Shown here in pieces: positions 18,665 to 27,721 of a stretch of 64,000 nt of DNA (positions within the stretch are counted from its first letter, which is position 1; the number at the start of each line of letters is the position of its first letter). The stretch is taken from assembly GCA_965220045.1 (NCBI GenBank), contig OZ244803.1:1488001-1552000 (forward strand). The letters are read 5' to 3'. The DNA comes from VXOZ01 sp965220045 (GTDB lineage Bacteria > Chloroflexota > UBA11872 > VXOZ01). The position numbers and the translations under genes are program-made. The notes beneath the pieces are model-generated. The model had not been told where the DNA came from. It worked only from the letters and a program-made list of their open reading frames with translations, and did no database searches.

Positions 18665-18933
18665 AGGGCACCTGGTGCGTCGGCGATTTCCTTCTGCAAT
18701 GTCGGTTCATGCCGTAGCGTTCCTGTCTGCGAGCGTACGGACGCAATCGGCAGCATAGAGACTTAGAACCACCTACCAGCCAGTAGCTCTCAGCTATTGA
18801 GAGCTGGCTTTGGCATTTAAATATTGCATGTTATGTTTATGATTTGCTATTCTGAAGTCTAGTTGGTAAATTGAATCTATAGATTTAAGCTTTACCAACA
18901 TAGAGTTGAAAGAATAGAAGGAGACTAAACCCC

Positions 18934-19947
18934 ATGAAAACGTACGCTTTGCACTTGCGTTGGCTAGCGTTTCTGGGAACTCTAACCGTCTCTGTCCTCT
19001 TAGTCGCAACTTGCGGTGTGTGGACATCAACGAGCACATCCACTTTGGCGCCCACAAGTACACCAACCCACGCTCCAACGCTCGCAGCAACAGCCCCGTC
19101 AGGCACAATCGCCGAACTAGACGTCACCGTGGATAGCAACACAATTTGGCGGGAGGTCTTCAACTCTGTCACTGACGCCGAACAATCCTGCATCCGCGAA
19201 GTACTGGATGATGAGTTGGAATCCGCGCTAGACCGATCGCTCTTTGGCGGATTCAGCTGGAAAGTCTCCTTGAGCGGATGGAAAGTTACCTTCATCGGAG
19301 ATAGCCGGCAAGATTGGGAGGCGCAGATCTACCGATGCCTCGCGCCGGCGACTACGCGCGCCATCTTCCTTTCAATGACAATCTCGGGGTTCGAGGAAGA
19401 GGGAGGGGAGTTGAGCGAAGACGAAGAGTCTTGCTTGCGCGTACAGATAGTCGACGTCGATGTGGCTGACCTGATAGCAATCGTCGCCGAAGAAGAACAC
19501 GCCGCCGAACTTAAGCAGGTCATCCCGGGCTTGGTAAAATGCGTTCCGGACGTGTTCCTCTCCAGCATTCTCCCCGGTATGGGAGTGGAGTTGGAGGACT
19601 TGAGTGAGGAGGAAGCCTCCTGCTTGCGGGACTGGGCACTCAGTGCCGACTGGAGTGTCCAATATGTCGCTGACCGCGATGCCTCTGCCGCACTTGAAGA
19701 AATCGCCCCTGGAATGGTGAAGTGCATTCCGGACGTGTTTCTCTCTAGCATTCTCCCAGGTATGGGAGTGGAGTTGGAGGACTTGAGTGCGGAGGAAGCC
19801 TCCTGCTTGCGGGACTGGGCACTCAGTGCCGACTGGAGTGTCTTCTTTGCCACCGATAGCGATGCCTCCGCCGCTCTTGCAGAATTCGTTCCTGGAATTG
19901 TCGGCTGCGTTCCCCGCCTGTTACTGCCCAAAGACCCTGATGATTAG
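18934..19947 (+). CDS. Exported protein with four Cys-pair repeats, lipoprotein-like
   Basis: A 337-residue protein I do not recognise. A signal segment ends in LLVATC27, close to a lipobox, although Thr before the Cys is unusual. A Thr/Ser/Pro linker follows at 31-56. After that come four modules, each with two cysteines: 86/135, 167/203, 230/264 and 291/325. The last three share a unit of about 61 residues (CLRDWALSADWSV...VPGxVxCxPDVFLSSILPGMG). Strongly acidic patches (DLSEEEAS) recur. The even Cys pairing suggests one disulfide per module in an extracytoplasmic setting. GAAGGAG sits nine bases ahead of the ATG. No operon partner. Confidence 0.75.
   Translation: MKTYALHLRWLAFLGTLTVSVLLVATCGVWTSTSTSTLAPTSTPTHAPTLAATAPSGTIAELDVTVDSNTIWREVFNSVTDAEQSCIREVLDDELESALDRSLFGGFSWKVSLSGWKVTFIGDSRQDWEAQIYRCLAPATTRAIFLSMTISGFEEEGGELSEDEESCLRVQIVDVDVADLIAIVAEEEHAAELKQVIPGLVKCVPDVFLSSILPGMGVELEDLSEEEASCLRDWALSADWSVQYVADRDASAALEEIAPGMVKCIPDVFLSSILPGMGVELEDLSAEEASCLRDWALSADWSVFFATDSDASAALAEFVPGIVGCVPRLLLPKDPDD
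19552..19842 (+). repeat. Near-identical 108-base direct repeats inside the Cys-repeat gene
   Basis: Bases 19552-19659 and 19735-19842 differ at only four of 108 positions, and three of the four are silent. The period is 183 bases (61 codons). This indicates a recent in-frame tandem duplication or gene conversion between modules. Confidence 0.9.
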
Positions 19948-20080
19948 CCATCGCCCGATTTCACGCCGACCGCAGATAGCTGCAATCGCGCGACTTAACT
20001 AGCGGAATGTAGTTCCCTGTGGTAAAGTGCCCAGACAACTCGCAATTCAAACCCACCTGTCTGTTTGCTCTTCACAACGG

Positions 20081-20134
20081 AATGCCGCCACCAGGATGTG
20101 CCTTGGGGCGCGGGTGCGTCCTGGTTGGCGGCAT
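20081..20134. terminator. Hairpin between convergent genes, possible bidirectional terminator
   Basis: AATGCCGCC-A-CCAGGA (20081-20096) pairs with TCCTGG-TT-GGCGGCATT (20119-20134) around a 22-base loop. It lies in the 239-base gap between the convergent Cys-repeat gene and the small membrane protein gene. The T-run after it is poor (GTTCTATTCT), so termination is plausible but not certain. A small RNA is an alternative. Confidence 0.45.
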
Positions 20135-20186
20135 TGTTCTATTCTCGGTGTGAAGGTCTGAAGCTGTATGCTTAAAGTCTTGTTTG

Positions 20187-20549
20187 TTACTGTGCCCGTA
20201 TGACGTTCCCTTCGGGATCAAGCTCCACCAACCGAAATGCCTTGCCGGAGCGATAGGACTGGCATTGATTCTCCGGTTCTTCGTCCACCGGCTGGCGCGG
20301 GTTGTGCACAATGTCAGCAACCCAGCCGTCCATCAGGTTTTCAGAGAGACAGGGGCCATTGGATAGGTCCACGCCCTCCGCTTTCTGCTGCGCGTAGAGC
20401 TCTTGAGCGAGGGCTATCGCGTGTTCCCGCTCAGCCTCAACGTCCGTACCGGAACTTGCCAGTCGCACCAGTACGAAGATGAAGAGAAACACGAGCGCAA
20501 AAGCAACGATGAGGGGGAGCACGCGATAGCGAACAACGTCTCCGAACAT
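20187..20549 (-). CDS. Small single-pass membrane protein, coupled to a sulfatase
   Basis: A 120-residue protein of unknown function. It begins MFGDVVRYRVLPL, then a strong membrane helix (about residues 11-32, LIVAFALVFLFIFVLVRLA), then a hydrophilic domain with two cysteines (GPCLSEN and ENQCQSY). The ATG overlaps the sulfatase stop as TAATG, so translation is coupled. An upstream in-frame start would lie inside the sulfatase. With the N-terminus inside, the cysteine-bearing tail would be outside, where a disulfide could form. A link to sulfatase function or export is only inferred from the coupling. Confidence 0.65.
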   Translation of the reverse strand: MFGDVVRYRVLPLIVAFALVFLFIFVLVRLASSGTDVEAEREHAIALAQELYAQQKAEGVDLSNGPCLSENLMDGWVADIVHNPRQPVDEEPENQCQSYRSGKAFRLVELDPEGNVIRAQ

Positions 20550-22096
20550 TACTGCGTTCCATCGAAGAAGTGGTAGTTCTCCCGCTGGGAGCGCTGTCTG
20601 CCATCCACAGGGTAGTTCTTCGTCCACCGTGCAAACTGCCAGCCTCGCCCAACCCGTTCCTTATTCTCAAACTCGTCGAGGCGTAGCCAGGCGTGGGTCG
20701 GTTGCGGAAAGAGTGCCCAGTCGTCACCATCAAACGGATCCGTGTAGCTCGCGGCACGGAAGTGCGCAAAGAGCGCATCTCTCAGCTCCCGCTTGACTTC
20801 GGCTAAGCTCGACTCCTGAGCATGGTTGGTCAACTCATTGCCGCCGTCCCGGTAGTTGAGCAGCAGTTCCATGCGGTCCGGGGAGCAGTAGATGTACTTC
20901 CACTCGGCGTTCATTGCACAGTACATGCCGTACTCCTTTTCCTTGATCTGCCCGAAGAGATAGGGCCTGCCCGCAGCGCCTTCGTTTAGGGCAAGGCTGA
21001 GAAGGGACATGCCATCAAACTCCGCTTGCTGCATATCCAGTCCCGCGGCGGCGAGAAGCGTTGGCGTCACATCCTGCAGACCCGCCAGGTGCTCGCGGAC
21101 GGCGCTCTGCGGCAGCGCTTCCGGCCATGAGAGGATGAACGGGATGTGACAAGCAGGCTCATGGAAGTTCCGCTTGCCAAAGGCAAAGTGATCGCCCAGA
21201 AACTCGCCGTGGTCGGCGACAAACATAATCAGCGTGTTTTCACGCTGATTCGTTGCCTCCAACGCTGCGAGAATTTCGCCGACCCAGTAATCCACAAATG
21301 AAACACACGAGAAGTAGTACGCCTTCATCGTGCGTAGCAGATTCTCGTCCGGAAAGCAATCCATCCACTTGCTGCGATTCTGGCTGCGCTGGAACCAGGT
21401 GTGCCACGCCAACTCATCTTCACTGCGCACCGGCGCGGGCATGTCCGTGCTTCGATAGAGGCGGTGCCATGGCGACGGTGGATCGAACGGCGGATGGGGC
21501 TTGATGAAGGAAGTCCAGCAGAAAAATGGCGAGTTATTATTGGCACGCTCTTCAATGAAGTCAATGGTTCGCTGTGCAGTCCACGCCGTGGTATGGAGGT
21601 GCTCCGGCAATTGCGAGACCTGCGGGATGTAGTAGAGTTCATGCCGGATGCCATGGGGCTCCTCTACGTGGCCGTGCCCTGCCGCCAGCACGTCTTGCAG
21701 AAACTCATCGTCTTCCACGCGGCGGGGTACTTCCTCGCTCAGCCACATGCGGTCGAAGCCGTGCTGCTCACGGACCGGGGAGAAGTGCATCTTGCCGATC
21801 GCTTGCGTGAAGTATCCCTCTGCACGCAAGCGCGACATGACGGTCGGATGATCCGCCGGCAGCGCGTAGCCATTGTCAAAGATACCCGTGCGGTGCGGCA
21901 GAAGGCCGGTCATGCAAATTGCCCGGGCCGAAACGCAGACCGGCGATTCCGTGTAGCCGTAAGCGAAACGCACGCCCTCCGCACACAAGCGGTCAAGATT
22001 AGGGGTCTGCAGGAAGCCATCGCCGGCCGCTCTCAAAGCGTCGAAACGCAATTGGTCGCACATGATTAGTAAGAGGTTTGGACGCGTGTTCGGCAT
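20549..22096 (-). CDS. Sulfatase (type I, formylglycine-dependent family)
   Basis: A 515-residue sulfatase of the alkaline phosphatase superfamily. N-terminal NLLLIMCDQLRFDAL supplies the metal-binding Asp, though the usual DD is CD here. The formylglycine site reads SPVCVSAR with Cys54: the consensus Cys-x-Pro-x-Arg has Ser in place of Pro. MFVADHGEFLGDH supplies the Asp/His metal ligands, and GKRNFHEP a catalytic Lys/His. No signal peptide is seen, so it is either cytosolic or exported by an unusual route. The substrate is unknown. It overlaps the small membrane protein downstream. A second sulfatase lies at 54720. Confidence 0.9.
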   Translation of the reverse strand: MPNTRPNLLLIMCDQLRFDALRAAGDGFLQTPNLDRLCAEGVRFAYGYTESPVCVSARAICMTGLLPHRTGIFDNGYALPADHPTVMSRLRAEGYFTQAIGKMHFSPVREQHGFDRMWLSEEVPRRVEDDEFLQDVLAAGHGHVEEPHGIRHELYYIPQVSQLPEHLHTTAWTAQRTIDFIEERANNNSPFFCWTSFIKPHPPFDPPSPWHRLYRSTDMPAPVRSEDELAWHTWFQRSQNRSKWMDCFPDENLLRTMKAYYFSCVSFVDYWVGEILAALEATNQRENTLIMFVADHGEFLGDHFAFGKRNFHEPACHIPFILSWPEALPQSAVREHLAGLQDVTPTLLAAAGLDMQQAEFDGMSLLSLALNEGAAGRPYLFGQIKEKEYGMYCAMNAEWKYIYCSPDRMELLLNYRDGGNELTNHAQESSLAEVKRELRDALFAHFRAASYTDPFDGDDWALFPQPTHAWLRLDEFENKERVGRGWQFARWTKNYPVDGRQRSQRENYHFFDGTQ

Positions 22097-22417
22097 ATTG
22101 CTCTTTCCTTTAGTACAACGAAATCGCGAACCAAGCTAGCGGTCCGTCCCGTGGACTATCCCGAAATGGCCCACGCCTGCGCCATTCCACGACACCGCAT
22201 TGTTCTATTCCACTCTGCGGACAGGACCGTACGCTGTGGTTTGGTTCACCCATGGTACGGACATTTGTCAGTCCGCCCGTCCCTATGCTACTCTGCTAGG
22301 CGTTGTAAATTGGCGGAAAGCCAAGGCTCGTCGCGGTCAGTTTTTGCTAGGGTCGCACACGCATTGTAGCGGGTATCGGCACAAGCATGAAACCCGCTCC
22401 GGGCACTCTCATTTGAT

Positions 22418-22445
22418 TTGCATCTTGTGTGGGCATCAGTATAAT
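22418..22445 (+). promoter_or_regulatory. Candidate promoter of the alternative complex III operon
   Basis: TTGCAT (22418-22423), 16 bases, then a perfect TATAAT (22440-22445). It is the best sigma-70-like element between the sulfatase and actA. Confidence 0.55.
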
Positions 22446-22582
22446 AGACCGAAGTGCATATTGAGACGATTTTGACGTATTGTGGGTTGTAGCAAGCCGC
22501 TCATCTGGGCATAAGACACTCTCTCGAGAAAGCACCGCTTCGTGACAGACCGGACATTCCAAAGACGGCAATACATAGGTAA

Positions 22583-22601
22583 CCCTGGCGCCTCGCCAGG
22601 G
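22583..22601 (+). other. Hairpin in the ACIII operon leader
   Basis: CCCTGGCG-CCT-CGCCAGGG, a perfect 8-bp stem with a 3-base loop, about 115 bases upstream of actA. No T-run follows (GAGTTTAATG), so it is more likely a structural or stabilising element than a terminator. Confidence 0.5.
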
Positions 22602-22717
22602 AGTTTAATGTCCAAGATCAATCCTGTAGCAAGTACCCCTGGGGCGCTGACCGCTGCCTCTTGTGGACCCTTTTGCACGTCTCCAATTCGCGCAGAACGT
22701 AATTGGAGGGAATCTGC

Positions 22718-23257
22718 ATGACTCCGCGTACGCTGCGCATTACTATTGGTGCGCTTGTCGTCGTCTTCGGCCTGGTTGTCATCGGCGCCGTCACGTGGGT
22801 TACGCAAGCCGCCGACGGCCCCAAACAGCCGATTGAGTTCATGCACACCGTGCACGTAGAACAGAACGACATCGACTGCGTATTCTGTCACCGCAATGTT
22901 GAGACCGGTGCGGAAGCTACTATTCCGGCAATTGAACAGTGTATGATGTGTCACCGTGTCATCACTGGTGAGCATCCCAATGTGACGAACCCTCTGCACA
23001 AAGCTGAGATCACCAAGTTGGTGACACACTGGGAAAACAGAGAGCCTATCGACTGGGTGCGCGTGCACGTCATGCCGGACCACGTGCGGTTTGTCCACGC
23101 GGCGCACATCAAAGCAGGCTTTGATTGCGCAACGTGTCACGGCGACGTGGGCTCGATGGAACGTGTGAAGCAAGTGCGGTCATTGAACATGGGCGACTGC
23201 GTGGCATGCCACCGGGAAAACAACGCGCCCACGGACTGCACGATCTGCCACCGTTAG
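22718..23257 (+). CDS. actA: Alternative complex III subunit ActA, pentaheme cytochrome c
   Basis: A 179-residue membrane-anchored c-type cytochrome. One N-terminal helix (residues 6-28) is followed by five CxxCH heme sites starting at Cys54, Cys75, Cys137, Cys161 and Cys174. Five hemes, one anchor and the first place in an act operon are the mark of ActA, which takes electrons from the FeS subunit towards the terminal oxidase or a soluble acceptor. Additional histidines (EFMHTVH, VRFVHAAH) can serve as distal ligands. The ATG at 22718 has GGAGGG seven bases upstream. actB follows after nine bases. Confidence 0.93.
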   Translation: MTPRTLRITIGALVVVFGLVVIGAVTWVTQAADGPKQPIEFMHTVHVEQNDIDCVFCHRNVETGAEATIPAIEQCMMCHRVITGEHPNVTNPLHKAEITKLVTHWENREPIDWVRVHVMPDHVRFVHAAHIKAGFDCATCHGDVGSMERVKQVRSLNMGDCVACHRENNAPTDCTICHR

Positions 23258-23266
23258 AGGAGAACT

Positions 23267-25528
23267 ATGCGACGACGCGATGTCCTAAAGTTAGCGGGAA
23301 CATCGGGCCTGGGAATGGGCGCAGCGGTGGCTTTTGCCGGCTGCGGCACGCCGGATCGTGAGTTCCACATTCAAAGTCCGGTAGACATTCCGGAAGATAC
23401 GGTGACAGGACTGGATACCTGGTACGCGACCATCAGCCAGGACTCCGGTGATGGCAGCGGTGTGATCGTACGCGTCAAGAGTGGCCGCGCGCGCAAGATC
23501 GAGGGCAATCCCGACTTCCCTTTAAACCGTGGCAAGTCTTCCGGACGCGCGCAGGCTGCCTTGCAGACGCTTTACAATCCGGACCGCATCCCCAACCCGA
23601 TGATCCCCAGGCGCAGTCGAGGCTCCGGCCGCTACCGGTTCATGCGTTGGAATGACGTGCTGCCGGAATTCCAGGAAAAGCTTACCGCGGCCCGTGATGG
23701 CGGCATCGTCATGATTACGGAGCCCGTAAACGGGCACTTGGGGATGATCCTGGAGCAGTTTACGCAAAGCATCGGCGCACGTTGGCTGACTTTTGAGCCG
23801 CTCGAGCAGGCGGCCGTGCGACAGGCCAGCGACCAGGTATTTGGGACCACGCGGGTGCCGCAATTCGATATTGCGCATACCAATTACGTGTTATCCATTG
23901 GCGGCAACTTTCTGGAAAGCGGCGACTCTCCGGTTCATTACGGCCAGGCATACGGACATTTTCGCCAGGGAGACGGCCGGTCACGCGGCACGTTCGCGCA
24001 CTTCGACACGCACTTGACGATGACGGCAGCCAATGCCGACGAATGGCATCCCGTCAACCCCGGCACAGAGGGTATCCTGGCGCTCAGTATCGCGCACGCG
24101 GTATTGGACGGCAGAGCGGTGCCCGCGGCGCTCCAGCCTCTGACGGGTGGCGAGGGCACGCTGGAGGCCTATGCCGCGGAGAAAGTCGCTGACGTAACCG
24201 GCGTAGCGGCTGAGACCGTCGCCCGGATTGCCCACGACTTTGCCGCAGCACCGACCGCGGTTGCCATGGGTGGCGGCAGCGCCGCCGGGCACACGAACGG
24301 CTTATTCAATATGGTCGCCATCTTCGCCCTCAATCTGCTGAAAAACAACGTAGGGCAGACGGGTGGCGTACTGCTCAATGCGCCGTCGCCCCTGGAGAAC
24401 ATACCCGCTGAAACTCCTGTTACATCCTTCCAGGAGTGGGAGGCATTCCTCAGCGAAATAGACAACGGTCAGGTACCGGATGTCCTCCTCATTCACGGCG
24501 CGAATCCGGTATTTGGGCTTCCTGGAGTATTGAATACGGCCAGCACGTTAGATGCGATACCGTATATTGTCAGTTTTTCGAGTGTGTTGGACGAAACTAC
24601 GGCACTGGCGGACTTGATCTTGCCGGACCACCACTACCTGGAGAGTTGGGGCACGAGTGTGCCGGCACTGGGCGCGGAGTACTCCACGCTTGGCGTCCAG
24701 CAACCCGTCGTGCGCCCGTATCACCAGGAGTTCGAGGGAGAAGCGGGTACACGCGCCTTCGCGGATGTCTTGCTGAGTCTGGCGCAGTCCATTGGAGGCC
24801 AACTCGCCGAAGCGCTGCCGTGGTCCACGATGAGAGACGCCATACGCGCGAGCGTTGACGAGCTTCAGGCTCGGGGCGACGGGTCGGTGACGAGCGACGA
24901 TCCCGAAGTATTCTGGTTGTCGGTGCTGCAGCGCGGTGGCTGGTGGGTACCGGCCGAAGCAGTAGCGGCAGAGGCGCCGGATTTGACCGGAATAAGCGCA
25001 CCCGAAGCGGAATTCAGCAGTGCGGAAGGAGACTATCCGTATCACCTCATCGTCACGCCGTCGGTCTTGCTTGGGGACGGCAGCGGCAGTTTGGCCGTGT
25101 CGCCTTGGCTGCAGTCCACATCCGATCCCATGACGACCGGTGTGTGGGGCACGTGGGTTGCGCTTAGCCCAAAGACCATGGACGCTCTGGGCATATTGGA
25201 AAACGATATCGTGCGCCTTACGTCCGTCGCGGGCTCGCTCTTGGCCCCCGCGTATCCTTACCCTGGGATAGGCGAGGGTGTCGTGAGTGTGCCTCTGGGC
25301 CAAGGTCACAGCGAACTTGGACGCTATGCCGAGAACCGCGGAGATAACCCGTTGCGGATTCTGGCACCGGTGATGCAGGAGCAGACAGGGGCGCTTGCTT
25401 GGTCGTCAACACGGGTGCGGATCGCTTCAACCGGACGGCGGACCCGCTTGGCGCGCATCGAGGGCATTACCGCGCCAGTGCAGATGCCCGACGAAAAAAC
25501 ATTCCAGATCACGAACGAAACCAACTAG
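23267..25528 (+). CDS. actB: Alternative complex III subunit ActB, molybdopterin-oxidoreductase-like part
   Basis: A 753-residue protein homologous to the catalytic subunit fold of molybdopterin oxidoreductases, as in the N-terminal part of ActB. The N-terminus carries a Tat motif (RRRDVLKLAG) and a lipobox (AFAGC), implying folded export and lipid anchoring. The usual N-terminal CxxC..C cluster motif of molybdoenzymes is absent, in line with ActB known to lack the molybdenum cofactor. In Bacteroidetes ActB is one long protein; here the ferredoxin-like half is the separate next gene. Segments such as LIHGANPVFGLP and LADLILPDHHYLESWG are typical of the superfamily. Confidence 0.9.
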   Translation: MRRRDVLKLAGTSGLGMGAAVAFAGCGTPDREFHIQSPVDIPEDTVTGLDTWYATISQDSGDGSGVIVRVKSGRARKIEGNPDFPLNRGKSSGRAQAALQTLYNPDRIPNPMIPRRSRGSGRYRFMRWNDVLPEFQEKLTAARDGGIVMITEPVNGHLGMILEQFTQSIGARWLTFEPLEQAAVRQASDQVFGTTRVPQFDIAHTNYVLSIGGNFLESGDSPVHYGQAYGHFRQGDGRSRGTFAHFDTHLTMTAANADEWHPVNPGTEGILALSIAHAVLDGRAVPAALQPLTGGEGTLEAYAAEKVADVTGVAAETVARIAHDFAAAPTAVAMGGGSAAGHTNGLFNMVAIFALNLLKNNVGQTGGVLLNAPSPLENIPAETPVTSFQEWEAFLSEIDNGQVPDVLLIHGANPVFGLPGVLNTASTLDAIPYIVSFSSVLDETTALADLILPDHHYLESWGTSVPALGAEYSTLGVQQPVVRPYHQEFEGEAGTRAFADVLLSLAQSIGGQLAEALPWSTMRDAIRASVDELQARGDGSVTSDDPEVFWLSVLQRGGWWVPAEAVAAEAPDLTGISAPEAEFSSAEGDYPYHLIVTPSVLLGDGSGSLAVSPWLQSTSDPMTTGVWGTWVALSPKTMDALGILENDIVRLTSVAGSLLAPAYPYPGIGEGVVSVPLGQGHSELGRYAENRGDNPLRILAPVMQEQTGALAWSSTRVRIASTGRRTRLARIEGITAPVQMPDEKTFQITNETN

Positions 25529-25546
25529 GAACAGGGAGAGACAGCG

Positions 25547-26353
25547 GTGAGACAAGCCGCCGAAGGCACAGAGCAAGACACCAGCAAGCCGGTGGCGAGC
25601 ATTGGCCGGCGGTGGGGTATGGTGGTAGATCTTGACCGCTGTACCGGCTGCCAAGCGTGCGTTGTCGCTTGCCATGCGGAAAACAACATCGCGCTGAATC
25701 TCGAGGACGTTGTGCTGCAGCAGCGGGCGATTAACTGGATTCGCATCGAGCGCTATTGGGAAGGCGAATATCCCAATGTGAAAGCGCGTTTCCTGCCCAT
25801 GTTCTGTCAGCACTGCAACAATGCTCCGTGCGAGCCCGTCTGCCCTGTGTACGCGACGTACCACAACCAAGAGGGACTGAACGTTCAGGTCTACAACCGC
25901 TGCATTGGGACGCGCTATTGCGCGAATAATTGCCCGTACCACGCGCGTTTCTTCAACTTTTGGGAGCGCGACCTCGACGATTCGCACAGGGAATACCTCA
26001 ACCCCAATGTCACCATTCGCACGAAGGGCATCATGGAAAAGTGCACATTCTGTGTGCAGCGCATACGCAAGAGCGAGTGGGAGCGGCGTCAGGCGGATGA
26101 GCAGTTGCAAGAAGGGGACGTGACGCCGGCCTGTGTCCAGGCCTGCCCTACCGACACTCTTGTATTCGGGAATTTGGAAGACGAAGATTCGCGGGTTGCC
26201 CAGTTGGCAGAAGACAAGCGGCATTACCGCGTAATGGAAAACCTTGGCACCGATACCAATGTGATCTACTTGAAGAAGGTTGATCCACATGCAAGCGAGA
26301 CAGCACCAGCACACGCTGGAACCGCTGCCAACTCCGGCAGAGATAGCGCGTGA
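25547..26353 (+). CDS. Alternative complex III FeS subunit (ActB C-terminal half as separate protein)
   Basis: A 268-residue ferredoxin-like protein with four cysteine groups: CTGCQACVVACHAEN, CQHCNNAPCEPVCP, CIGTRYCANNCPYHARFF, and CTFC...CVQACPT. The third group has Thr where a fourth cysteine would be (CIGT). That is the pattern ActB uses for a [3Fe-4S] cluster, so three [4Fe-4S] and one [3Fe-4S] are expected. It passes electrons between the quinol site and the ActA hemes. There is no signal peptide of its own; it is presumably exported with the Tat-bearing gene before it. Start is GTG with GGGAGAG upstream. Its end overlaps the next gene by 65 bases. Confidence 0.9.
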   Translation: MRQAAEGTEQDTSKPVASIGRRWGMVVDLDRCTGCQACVVACHAENNIALNLEDVVLQQRAINWIRIERYWEGEYPNVKARFLPMFCQHCNNAPCEPVCPVYATYHNQEGLNVQVYNRCIGTRYCANNCPYHARFFNFWERDLDDSHREYLNPNVTIRTKGIMEKCTFCVQRIRKSEWERRQADEQLQEGDVTPACVQACPTDTLVFGNLEDEDSRVAQLAEDKRHYRVMENLGTDTNVIYLKKVDPHASETAPAHAGTAANSGRDSA

Positions 26354-27662
26354 CACTTTCAGCCGGGCATTAGGGAGCAGTGGCGCCTACAGGGCCACGC
26401 TGCTGATACTGTTCGTGCTGTTTGTGGGCGGCGTAGTCGGATTTGCCATGCGGCTGGGAGCCGGCCTTGAGGACCGGGGACCGTGGGGCTACTATGCCGC
26501 CGTGTTCGGCTTCCTCTTCACCGTCGGGCAGGCGGCGCCTATGGTGTCGTTTGTGCCGCGCCTGGCACGCGCCCGCTGGCACGGTCCGCTAACGCGGGCA
26601 TCTCAAGTCGTAGCGGTAGCGGGACTCCTCAATGTCTTGCTGTTCTTGCCGCTCCTTTGGTTGGTGCCGTCCAGCGCGACGCGCACTACCGTGTGGTTTG
26701 ACTGGCCGTGGGGTGCTCCGCATTTCTATGACACGATCTTTGTTCTCATGCTCGTGGTAAACGGCTTCGCGTTTCTTTGGGTGCAAGCAGTTCCGGACTT
26801 GGCCTCCTTGCGTGTGCAGAGCGGTGGGACGCACCTCTTGGCGCGCCTGCTCTCCGGTTCGTTCATTGGCACCCCGAAGCAGTGGAGAGTCCAGCGCATA
26901 GGCCTGGCAGTCCTGGGCGGCTGCTATGTGATGAATTTCATCTTCGTGCAGTCCTTGATCAGCCTCGACTACGTGATGACTCTGGTACCGGGATGGAAGA
27001 GCTCGATGTTCCCGGCATTCTACAGCATCAACGGGCTGCTGGCCGCCACAGCCACGACAATCCTCGTCATGGCAGTTATTCGCCGATTCTACGGGCTTCA
27101 GAGATACATTACGGTGGACCAATTCTGGAACGTGGCGAAGATCATGCTCGCTCTCAATTTGGCGTGGGCGTACCACTGGTGGGCGGACTTCCTGACTACC
27201 TGGTATGGCCGCGTCCCGCGAGAGACTGTCGTCACGCTGGGTATACGTAGCTTCGGCGAGAATACATGGCTCTTTGTCATCGCCTTCATTTGCTGTTTCC
27301 TGCTGCCGTTGCTGATCCTCATGTGGAATCCGTGGCGCAAGAGCGTCGCCGGCCCCACGGTAGTGGCTGTGTTGTCGCTCATTGGGATCTTCATCCAGCG
27401 AATTATCGACTTCGTACCCACGTATCTCGTTACGCAAGACCCGCTAGATCACGAGCTGCATGAGGCCGTCGCAGTGCCGTGGCCCGGCCTGCCGGACGTG
27501 CTTATAGTAGTCGGCGGCTTGGCCGGCGCGATCTTCCTCGTGATGTGGGCGGTAAAGGCCTTGGGGCCGCTTTCCAACTGGGAAATGCAGGAGTGTATGA
27601 TCCTGCGCCGCAATGAGAAATTCCTAAACGCTGAGGTACCGTATGTCATCAAGCCACGGTAG
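26289..27662 (+). CDS. NrfD/PsrC-family membrane subunit of ACIII (second copy, ActF-like)
   Basis: A 457-residue integral membrane protein with about ten helices, of the NrfD/PsrC type that binds quinol. It shares layout with the next gene: DTIFVLMLVVNGF, PKQWRVQRIGLAVLGGCYVMNF, SLDYVMTLVPGWKSSMFPAFYSINGLLA and LNLAWAYHWWADFLTTWYG. ACIII carries two such proteins, ActC and ActF. I assign ActC to the next gene because its GISHAGTMISAI motif fits better, and this one to the ActF-like role. That split is inference. The ATG at 26289 lies 65 bases inside the FeS gene; the long overlap implies coupled translation. Confidence 0.8.
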   Translation: MQARQHQHTLEPLPTPAEIARDTFSRALGSSGAYRATLLILFVLFVGGVVGFAMRLGAGLEDRGPWGYYAAVFGFLFTVGQAAPMVSFVPRLARARWHGPLTRASQVVAVAGLLNVLLFLPLLWLVPSSATRTTVWFDWPWGAPHFYDTIFVLMLVVNGFAFLWVQAVPDLASLRVQSGGTHLLARLLSGSFIGTPKQWRVQRIGLAVLGGCYVMNFIFVQSLISLDYVMTLVPGWKSSMFPAFYSINGLLAATATTILVMAVIRRFYGLQRYITVDQFWNVAKIMLALNLAWAYHWWADFLTTWYGRVPRETVVTLGIRSFGENTWLFVIAFICCFLLPLLILMWNPWRKSVAGPTVVAVLSLIGIFIQRIIDFVPTYLVTQDPLDHELHEAVAVPWPGLPDVLIVVGGLAGAIFLVMWAVKALGPLSNWEMQECMILRRNEKFLNAEVPYVIKPR

Positions 27663-27721
27663 AACACTGTGCCCGCCGCCGCTGCAAAGCGGTGCGGGGC
27701 CGATGAAGGAGTTTAGACCCA

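Larger units (their letters stand above)
22097..22717. other. Long divergent intergenic region upstream of the ACIII operon
   Basis: No supported gene in 621 bases. It separates the sulfatase (minus) from actA (plus). A promoter candidate at 22418-22445 would give the ACIII operon a 5' leader of about 265 bases. That leader contains one perfect 8-bp hairpin at 22583-22601. I saw no known riboswitch core. Confidence 0.5.

Noticed and set aside
22436..23173. 245-codon minus-strand frame across the ACIII leader and actA
   Set aside because: It is antisense to the heme sites of actA and has a His/Asp/Val-biased composition typical of shadow frames.
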